From Mariprofundaceae bacterium (GTDB lineage: Bacteria; Pseudomonadota; Zetaproteobacteria; Mariprofundales; Mariprofundaceae): DNA of 20,727 nt. This document shows, piece after piece, positions 15,596 to 20,727 of the stretch. The translations under genes were made by a program, and so were the position numbers. Every line of letters begins with the position of its first letter. The first letter of the stretch is position 1. The notes beneath the pieces are model-generated. The model ran no database searches, was not told the origin of the DNA, and was given only the letters and a program-made list of their open reading frames with translations. The stretch lies in the NCBI GenBank assembly GCA_015488125.1, contig WFOJ01000005.1, positions 1 through 20,727 of the forward strand. Direction: 5' to 3'.

Positions 15596-16411
15596 ATGCA
15601 ACGGTCACTGTCTCTGGCAGTGGCCGTTTCTGTTCTTATGGCGGGAGGTTGCGCAAATCACCGGGAAGATACCGTCAACTGGCATCAGGATCGCCAGCTG
15701 GTGCTTGACCAATTGGCGCAAGTTGCGCAGAACAACCGACAATTGAAAAGCACGCTGGCGCAACTTGATCAGCGGATCATTGCCTTGCAGCAGGCGGTTG
15801 AGCAGCAAAACGTCAGCCTGCAACACATCCAGCAGCAACAGCAGCAGCAACAGCAGGCAATACTGGCCCTGGCAGGTCAGCATAATGAATTACTGGCAAG
15901 AAAACCCGCTACGCGACCAGCTTCAGGGCAACAGAAAAAACATACCACCAAACGCTCCCGAACAATCATGCCGGCCAGCGCAGTCAACGCCCCTGCGACA
16001 AATGATGGCAGCGGGCCTGCATCGCGCTCAGTGCAAGACAAGGAACTGGAAAAAAACCTTTATTCCACCGCCTACCTGGCCTATAAAAGCGCCCGCTACG
16101 ATGAAGCAGTGCGCGCTTTCCGTCAGCAGTTAAACGATTTCCCCGATGGTGAATACAGTGCCTCAGGGCTTTACTGGCTGGCGGAAAGCCTGCTGGCCCA
16201 GAAGCACTACAGGGAATCGCTGTCGATGTTTCAGCGTTATATTGAAAAAACGCCAGAAGGCGGCAAACTGGCATCGGCCATGCTCGGTAAGGCCAAGGCA
16301 GAACTGGCGCTGCATGCCACCGGCGCTCGCCAGACGCTTAAGCGCCTGATCACACGTTTTCCGGCATCTTCGGCAGCAGAGCAGGCGCGGCAGCTGATGG
16401 CGCAACCATAG
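15596..16411 (+). CDS. cpoB: Cell division coordinator CpoB (YbgF)
   Basis: CpoB is an envelope protein that links the Tol-Pal machine to PBP1B during septation. From the ATG at 15596 the product is 271 residues. It has a hydrophobic signal ending MAGGC (C19), possibly a lipobox though Ala at -3 is atypical. A glutamine-rich coiled coil (about 30-95) carries nine consecutive Gln (79-87), followed by a basic Pro/Ala/Thr linker. The C-terminal TPR domain is typical of YbgF: LYSTAYLAYKSARYDEAVRA, FPDGEYSASGLYWLAESLL and YRESLSMFQRYIEKTP. The frame is open to an ATG at 15497 inside pal; the later start is preferred because it places the signal first, though only CGGGA, too close, precedes it. It follows pal by 16 nt. 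Confidence 0.9.
   Translation: MQRSLSLAVAVSVLMAGGCANHREDTVNWHQDRQLVLDQLAQVAQNNRQLKSTLAQLDQRIIALQQAVEQQNVSLQHIQQQQQQQQQAILALAGQHNELLARKPATRPASGQQKKHTTKRSRTIMPASAVNAPATNDGSGPASRSVQDKELEKNLYSTAYLAYKSARYDEAVRAFRQQLNDFPDGEYSASGLYWLAESLLAQKHYRESLSMFQRYIEKTPEGGKLASAMLGKAKAELALHATGARQTLKRLITRFPASSAAEQARQLMAQP
15830..15856 (+). repeat. CAG/CAA tract coding nine glutamines in CpoB
   Basis: Nine consecutive glutamine codons (CAG with CAA at the third and seventh positions) lie in the predicted coiled coil of CpoB. Triplet tracts of this kind can change length by slippage without a frameshift. Confidence 0.9.
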
Positions 16412-16413
16412 GT

Positions 16414-16440
16414 CTTTGCTGTTCGTCATCCACAGCGAAG
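16414..16440 (+). other. Hairpin between cpoB and queE
   Basis: A 9-bp stem (CTTTGCTGT against ACAGCGAAG, one G-T pair) with a 9-nt loop starts 2 nt after the cpoB stop. No T-run follows, so it is not a standard intrinsic terminator. It could protect the pal-cpoB mRNA 3' end or be a processing site; this is inference. Confidence 0.4.
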
Positions 16441-16494
16441 AATAGCAGGTGGAAAACGGCAATGGATACGCACAGGCAGCACAAAGGAGAAGCG

Positions 16495-17139
16495 ATGTTG
16501 TATATTCATGAGATTTACCAGAGCATTCAGGGGGAAAGCTCGCTGGCAGGTGTTCCCTGTACCTTTGTTCGCCTTGCCGGTTGCTCCTTGCGCTGCACTT
16601 ATTGTGATACGCCACAGGCCTGGCGGCCAGATGCCGGCACGGCCATGAGCGTGGACGAAGTGCTTGCCAAAGTGGCAGACTATGCACCGTCACTGGTGCT
16701 GGTCACAGGCGGTGAGCCGCTGGAGCAGGCGGAATGCATTGATTTGCTCAAGGCGCTTGTGATCCGCAAATACAATGTGCAACTGGAAACATCCGGCGCT
16801 TTTGATATTTCTGATGTGCCGCCTTCCGTGCAAAAAATACTCGATATCAAGGCCCCCTCCAGCGGCGAGCAACAACGTCATTTATGGGGTAATCTTGCTC
16901 TGCTTCAGGAACATGACGAAATCAAGTTTGTGCTGCGTGATCGTAACGATTATGAATGGTGCAAGGAAAGAATTGAGGCTGACCTGCCCGATACCCCCGC
17001 AGAAATATTATTATCGCCTGTCTGGGGTGAACTGGATGCTGCCGATCTTGTCGCCTGGATGCTGGAGGATCAGTTGCCGGTACGGCTGAATCTTCAGTTG
17101 CACAAAATCATCTGGGGCGCGAATGCCACCGGCGTCTGA
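16495..17139 (+). CDS. queE: 7-carboxy-7-deazaguanine synthase QueE
   Basis: QueE is a radical-SAM enzyme converting 6-carboxytetrahydropterin to 7-carboxy-7-deazaguanine, on the path to preQ0 and queuosine. The 214-residue product has IYQSIQGESSLAG near the start, the 4Fe-4S cysteine motif CSLRCTYC (C30, C34, C37), and VLVTGGEPL, the SAM-binding GGE motif. LDIKAPSSG and LQLHKIIWG at the end are also QueE-like. The ATG at 16495 has AAGGAG 5 nt upstream (16484-16489). An ATG at 16462 is possible but would add 11 unconserved residues. It overlaps queC by 17 nt. The pal-cpoB-queE-queC order is known from gammaproteobacteria such as Pseudomonas. Confidence 0.95.
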   Translation: MLYIHEIYQSIQGESSLAGVPCTFVRLAGCSLRCTYCDTPQAWRPDAGTAMSVDEVLAKVADYAPSLVLVTGGEPLEQAECIDLLKALVIRKYNVQLETSGAFDISDVPPSVQKILDIKAPSSGEQQRHLWGNLALLQEHDEIKFVLRDRNDYEWCKERIEADLPDTPAEILLSPVWGELDAADLVAWMLEDQLPVRLNLQLHKIIWGANATGV

Positions 17140-17809
17140 TACCACGGCTGTCGTACTGCTCTCCGGTGGCCTGGATTCCTCAACGGCGCTGGCCTGGGCA
17201 ATCCGGCAGCAGGGCTGGAAATGTCATACCGTGGCCTTTGACTATGGTCAACGGCATCGCGTGGAACTGGAGGCGGCAGCACGCATTTCATCTTCCATGG
17301 GCGCCTGTTCGCATCGCGTGATCAGCGTTGATTTGCGCAGCATCGGCGGCTCAGCCCTGACCGATGATGTTGATGTGCCCATGGATGCCCACGATGATTC
17401 AGGCATTCCCGTGACCTATGTGCCAGCCAGAAACCTGATTTTTCTTTCACTGGCGGCAGCCCTGGCAGAAACGCTGGCGGCCTCACGCCTGGTGATTGGC
17501 GCCAATATCCGTGATTATTCCGGCTACCCTGATTGTCGGCCTGAATTTTTGCAGGCTTTTGCCCGAACGGTGAACCTGGGGACAAAGGCAGGGCAAAGCC
17601 ATGAGCGGCAACTGCAAGTGGTTGCGCCACTGATTGATATGGATAAAGCCGGGATTATTCAACTTGGTTTGAAGCTGGGTGTTGATTATGCCCAGACGCG
17701 CTCCTGCTATGCGCCACAGGCAGATGGCCGCCCTTGTGGCCACTGTGATGCCTGCCATTACCGTCAGCAGGGCTTTGAGCAATTGGGTATGCTCGACCCC
17801 TGGCGCTAG
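17123..17809 (+). CDS. queC: 7-cyano-7-deazaguanine synthase QueC
   Basis: QueC uses ATP and ammonia to convert 7-carboxy-7-deazaguanine, the QueE product, into preQ0. The 228-residue protein has the PP-loop SGGLDSS (14-20), FDYGQRH, a VPARNLIFLS block, and GANIRDYSGYPDCRPEF. A zinc site is formed by C195, C205, C208 and C211 (CGHCDAC). The ATG lies 17 nt inside queE, so the two are almost certainly co-translated. The length and motifs are standard. The next gene starts 3 nt after its stop, so the unrelated peroxidase is probably read through from this operon. Confidence 0.96.
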   Translation: MPPASDTTAVVLLSGGLDSSTALAWAIRQQGWKCHTVAFDYGQRHRVELEAAARISSSMGACSHRVISVDLRSIGGSALTDDVDVPMDAHDDSGIPVTYVPARNLIFLSLAAALAETLAASRLVIGANIRDYSGYPDCRPEFLQAFARTVNLGTKAGQSHERQLQVVAPLIDMDKAGIIQLGLKLGVDYAQTRSCYAPQADGRPCGHCDACHYRQQGFEQLGMLDPWR

Positions 17810-17812
17810 GCC

Positions 17813-18811
17813 ATGTTAAAACACATTTTCAGCTGCTGTCTGCTGGCCCTGTTGTTATGCTCATGGCCGTCGTTCGGACTGGCGAAGGCAACAGCAAGCA
17901 AAAGCTTTGACCGCCAACAATGGCGGCTTCCTGTTGCCGGACAACAGCCCTCATCCGCCCTTGCCAAACTGGGGCGCCAGTTGTTTTTTGATCCTCGCCT
18001 ACTCGGCACAAACCATCGCTCATGTGCCACCTGCCATCATCCGGGGTTTGCCTTTTCGCTCCCTGATGATTTCAGTAGCACAACATCAACCGTTCAGCGC
18101 CTCGAACGCCAGGTACCATCCTTGCTCAACACCAAGTTTCAGCGGCACTATTTCTGGGATGCCAGAGTCGATGAATCGCTGCCGGCGGCTATTGCCCAGC
18201 ACATTGAATCACTGGCGCCTCATACGCAATTTCGTTCCGGCGGCTTTGAATGGACGTATGGCCAGCTGTTTTTGGAGGCTTTTGGTGAGAAAGATACATC
18301 GCGCGCCTTTGTCGCTAGAGCGCTGGCCGCCTTTATCTTATCACTAAAGAGTAACGACACCCCGTTTGACCGCTGGATCGCAGGTGAACGCAAGGCGATC
18401 AGCGCCGCTGCCATCAAGGGCTTTGCCCTGTTTCGCGGCAAGGCGGGTTGCGTTCGCTGTCACACCCCACCCGCCTTTACCGATTCCGGCATTCACAATA
18501 TCGGCCTGGATTCCATGGATCCGGGCTATGCGGAAATCACAGGGCAATCACGCCACCACAATGCCTTTCGCACGCCATCGTTGCGTCATGTCTCACGCAC
18601 GCCACCTTATATGCATAACGGCGTTTATCATTCGCTGAAAGCGGTGATCAGCCACTACAACAAGGGTGGGGTGCTAAAAGGCGGCGGCAACGAGCTGAAA
18701 CCGCTTCAGCTCAGCCGTGAAGAACAGCAGCAACTACTCAGCTTTTTGCAGACACTGGCTACCGACAATACGAATGTGGCGATTCCCTCACTTCCCCTGA
18801 TCACGCATTAG
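17813..18811 (+). CDS. Di-haem cytochrome c peroxidase / MauG-family protein
   Basis: Predicted periplasmic di-haem c-type peroxidase that would reduce hydrogen peroxide with electrons from small cytochromes; MauG-like relatives oxidise other substrates. The 332-residue precursor has a signal peptide (hydrophobic core about residues 5-22). LGRQLFFDPRLLG precedes the first haem site CATCH (C71, C74, H75). The second site is CVRCH (C213, C216, H217), and the candidate methionine ligand sits in PPYMHNG (M267). LLNTKFQRHYFWDARVDE and AFRTPSLRHVSRTPPY are family-typical. It follows queC by 3 nt and its last 24 nt overlap the end of nhaA on the other strand. Peroxidase and MauG-type functions cannot be separated from sequence alone. 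Confidence 0.9.
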   Translation: MLKHIFSCCLLALLLCSWPSFGLAKATASKSFDRQQWRLPVAGQQPSSALAKLGRQLFFDPRLLGTNHRSCATCHHPGFAFSLPDDFSSTTSTVQRLERQVPSLLNTKFQRHYFWDARVDESLPAAIAQHIESLAPHTQFRSGGFEWTYGQLFLEAFGEKDTSRAFVARALAAFILSLKSNDTPFDRWIAGERKAISAAAIKGFALFRGKAGCVRCHTPPAFTDSGIHNIGLDSMDPGYAEITGQSRHHNAFRTPSLRHVSRTPPYMHNGVYHSLKAVISHYNKGGVLKGGGNELKPLQLSREEQQQLLSFLQTLATDNTNVAIPSLPLITH

Positions 18812-19954
18812 ACTGTAACGCAGTATCAGATAGCCCAGCATCGCAGACAACAGCGAACCGGCGAGAATGCCGAGGCGCTCATCGAACAGCATATTGACGC
18901 CACTGGCCTCAAAAGCCAGCGAACCGATGAACAAACTCATGGTAAAGCCGATACCGCATAACACGGCAACACCGTACAGTGTCAGCCAGCTACAGCCTGC
19001 CGGCGCGCCACACAGCTTCAGACGAATAGCCAGCCAGCAACTGCCGAAAATGCCCAGCTGTTTACCCAGAAACAGGCTTAGAGCGATGCCCACGGGAACA
19101 GGATGCAGCCACTGCTCCAAACGCATGCCGGAGAAATTCAGGCCGGTATTGGCAAAGGCGAACAGCGGCAGCACAAAAAACGTCACCGTACCATGCAAAT
19201 CCTTTTTCATGGTGTGCAACATGGAAGGGCGCTGCCTGTGCGGCGGCGCAAGCGGAATAAACATGGCCAGCAATACCCCCGCCAGCGTGGCATGCACGCC
19301 GGATTTCAGTAATGATGCCCACATGATGATGCCGATGATGATGTACGCGCTTTTGGTATACACCTTCAGATGGCGCAACAGCAACAGGCCCAGCAGACAG
19401 CTAATGGCGACCAACAGGGCCATTAGGGAAATATGCGCCGTATAAAACACGGCGATAATGACAATTGCCCCGATGTCATCAAAAATCGCCAGCGAAGCGA
19501 GAAACACTTTCAGTCCCCTGGGGACGCTTGAACCCAGCAGCGACAGCACAGCCAGCGCAAAAGCAATATCGGTCGCCGCTGGAATCGCCCAGCCGCTGAC
19601 AGCCAGCGGATCATCATAATTCATGGCCAGATACATGGCGGCTGGCGCCACCATACCGCCCACAGCGGCAATCGCCGGCAGCAGGCGTTGCGCCGGTGTG
19701 GAAAGATCCCCCTGAAGCCATTCTTCCTTAAGCTCCAGACCAACCGTAAAAAAGAACAGCGCCATCAAACCATCGTTGATCCATAACAGCAGCGGCTTAT
19801 CAATGGCAAAGCTACCGATCTGCCATACCACCGGCATATCCAGAAACATGGCATACCACGATGCCAGTGGTGAATTGGCCATCAGCATGGCCAGCGCAGT
19901 TGCGCCAATCAGCAGTATGCCGCCTGCCGTCTCAAGCTGAAAAAATCGTTTCAT
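18788..19954 (-). CDS. nhaA: Na+/H+ antiporter NhaA
   Basis: NhaA is an inner-membrane electrogenic antiporter exchanging sodium (or lithium) for protons in pH and salt homeostasis. The 388-residue product has about a dozen hydrophobic segments and conserved blocks: WINDGLMALFFFTVGLELK, the PAATDIAFALAVLSLLGS region (D129, matching E. coli D133), and FLASLAIFDDIGAI (D159, D160, matching the ion-binding Asp163-Asp164). The length equals that of E. coli NhaA. The ATG at 19954 overlaps the stop of a small upstream ORF as ATGA and has only a weak ribosome site. The 3' end converges on the peroxidase gene with a 24-bp coding overlap. Confidence 0.96.
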   Translation of the reverse strand: MKRFFQLETAGGILLIGATALAMLMANSPLASWYAMFLDMPVVWQIGSFAIDKPLLLWINDGLMALFFFTVGLELKEEWLQGDLSTPAQRLLPAIAAVGGMVAPAAMYLAMNYDDPLAVSGWAIPAATDIAFALAVLSLLGSSVPRGLKVFLASLAIFDDIGAIVIIAVFYTAHISLMALLVAISCLLGLLLLRHLKVYTKSAYIIIGIIMWASLLKSGVHATLAGVLLAMFIPLAPPHRQRPSMLHTMKKDLHGTVTFFVLPLFAFANTGLNFSGMRLEQWLHPVPVGIALSLFLGKQLGIFGSCWLAIRLKLCGAPAGCSWLTLYGVAVLCGIGFTMSLFIGSLAFEASGVNMLFDERLGILAGSLLSAMLGYLILRYSLMRDQGK

Positions 19955-20106
19955 GCCAGCATCGACCTGATAATATCATTAATATATGCACTCTTGTCCT
20001 CGTTTTGAAACAGTGGATCAATGCCTGCCTTCGTGGTATCCCCGTTTCGCTGGTACAATACCGCTTCTGCAATGACAACAATCATCTGTAGTGTGAACGG
20101 CATCAT
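19951..20106 (-). CDS. Small ORF coupled to nhaA, unknown function
   Basis: I do not recognise this protein. A 51-codon frame (MMPFTLQMIVVIAEAVLYQR at the start) has a short hydrophobic segment (IVVIAEAVL), then a polar, charged tail ending IINDIIRSMLA-like (YINDIIRSMLA). Its stop overlaps the nhaA ATG as ATGA. Alternative starts are the ATG at 20103 or a TTG at 20151 inside the terminal repeat of the neighbouring mobile element; none has a good ribosome site. It could be a small upstream peptide controlling nhaA translation, the remnant of a gene broken by the 154-bp insertion, or chance. The ATGA coupling is the main support. Confidence 0.35.
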   Translation of the reverse strand: MMPFTLQMIVVIAEAVLYQRNGDTTKAGIDPLFQNEDKSAYINDIIRSMLA

Positions 20107-20130
20107 CGGGCGAACTTTCGATTTTTCAAG

Positions 20131-20284
20131 GAGTCTGTCGGACTTTGGCAATCGTCACGACGTGGAATTGAACCAAATAGACGACCTGTTGACGACGAAT
20201 AGCAGCGTTATTTTAACAAAGACAGGGCGAAGATGTGGCCAATATCCGGTTTTCGTAGTAACTTTGTCAAAGTTCGACAGACTC
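20131..20284. mobile_element. MITE-like element with 21-bp terminal inverted repeats
   Basis: A 154-bp segment is bounded by inverted repeats: the left end starts GAGTCTGTCGGACTTTGGCA, and the right end read inward on the minus strand starts GAGTCTGTCGAACTTTGACA. They match at 19 of the first 21 positions, and weaker complementarity continues for about 10 bases. The tetramer CAAG directly abuts both ends (20127-20130 and 20285-20288), as expected of a 4-bp target duplication. The interior has no credible ORF, so it would depend on a transposase encoded elsewhere. The ends resemble insertion-sequence termini, but I cannot assign a family. Confidence 0.65.
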
Positions 20285-20288
20285 CAAG

Positions 20289-20602
20289 GAAAAAACCCGA
20301 TGAGCACAAGATCGTACAACCGCGAGTGAAATGGTGGAAGTGTTAATGTCAACGGGCGTGGATGACCTGGTTGGAGCAGATGGGCGTTGATTGAACAACA
20401 CGATGCGAATTAAATGCCGTTACTACCTCGGCGCAGATCTGTACGAAAGCAGCGGATCAACCAACGCACAGGTAACCTGGAAACTGCGGCATAGGAGGCA
20501 TGGAACACATGAACCGCTCGTTGTTGCACAAGCTGGCGGGTACCATCGGGCTTTGCCAAAGCTGCAGAACAAGTCGGGTTGAGTTTGTCATGGCAAGGCG
20601 GC
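20289..20602. other. Non-coding or decayed stretch before engB
   Basis: Between the MITE-like element and engB I see no recognisable gene, tRNA or repeat. Only short frames occur. An AGGAGG at 20493-20498 precedes ATGs at 20500 and 20509 that open a frame to a TAG at 20664, overlapping engB out of frame. A small perfect hairpin (GCTTT GCC AAAGC, near 20550-20562) is also present. The engB promoter must lie here or upstream, but I could not identify it. Confidence 0.5.
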
Positions 20603-20727
20603 ATGCTTGGGCGGATGGAAATTCAGTGGGCACAAACGCACTTTGTACTGGCGGCGGCCGATAGTCGTCAGGTTCCTGATGCTGGACTGCCGCAGCTGGT
20701 GGCTGCCGGGCATTCCAATGTTGGCAA
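20603..20727 (+). CDS. engB: Ribosome-biogenesis GTPase EngB (YihA/YsxC), 5' end only
   Basis: EngB is an essential GTPase that assists late assembly of the 50S ribosomal subunit. The 41 complete codons in the window include QTHFVLAAADSRQVPDAGLP and VAAGHSNVG, with the next codon starting AA. This is the conserved EngB N-terminus running into the G1/P-loop (G-x-S-N-x-G-K-S). The gene runs off the right edge. Start is uncertain: ATG at 20603 has AAGG 4 nt upstream, while ATG at 20615 is the alternative. His replaces the usual Arg in the GRSN motif, a minor variation. It is divergent from nhaA across about 650 bp. Confidence 0.85.
   Translation, partial: MLGRMEIQWAQTHFVLAAADSRQVPDAGLPQLVAAGHSNVG

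Noticed and set aside
20286..20602. Transposase or cytochrome gene remnant before engB
   Set aside because: I tried all plus-strand frames; short peptides broken by stops appear, but nothing matches a family well enough to call.

Overview
The window looks like chromosomal DNA of a Gram-negative proteobacterium. It encodes outer-membrane machinery (LolA, Pal, CpoB, a FadL-type porin) and a gamma-type gene order (ftsK-lolA-rarA and pal-cpoB-queE-queC). It also carries RNase J and a PyrE of the 'Thermus-like' subfamily, which are unusual for classical Gammaproteobacteria. A gamma- or zetaproteobacterium (for example a Mariprofundus-like iron oxidiser) would fit, but the genus is a guess.

Left part (1-6491, minus strand): a type I-F CRISPR-Cas operon read right to left, cas1, cas2-3 fusion, csy1 (cas8f), csy2 (cas5f). 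The genes are tightly packed: an ATGA overlap joins cas1 to cas2-3, a 3-nt gap separates cas2-3 from csy1, and an ATGA overlap joins csy1 to csy2. csy2 runs off the left edge. csy3, csy4/cas6f and the CRISPR array, if present, lie outside the window. csy1 and csy2 are much more AT-rich than cas1 and the housekeeping genes.

Middle (6492-17809, plus strand): a 272-bp divergent spacer with a likely cas promoter and a hairpin ahead of pyrE. Next comes a nearly gapless block: pyrE, rnj, ftsK, lolA, a FadL-like porin, rarA, crcB. It covers pyrimidine synthesis, RNA decay, chromosome segregation, lipoprotein transport, fork rescue and fluoride export. After a short spacer follow pal and cpoB (cell-envelope constriction), then queE and queC (7-deazaguanine/queuosine precursor synthesis), then a di-haem cytochrome c peroxidase/MauG-like gene 3 nt behind queC.

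Right part (17813-20727): the peroxidase gene converges on nhaA (minus strand) with a 24-bp overlap of the coding ends. A small ORF sits upstream of nhaA with an ATGA overlap. Beside it is a 154-bp MITE-like element with about 21-bp terminal inverted repeats and a possible CAAG target duplication. The window ends in the first 41 codons of engB (ribosome-biogenesis GTPase).

No tRNA, rRNA, CRISPR repeat or full insertion sequence was recognised. The best candidates for a second look are the MITE-like element and its nested palindromic target, the small ORF before nhaA, the extended lysine-rich N-terminus of Csy1, and the composition break inside the cas operon.
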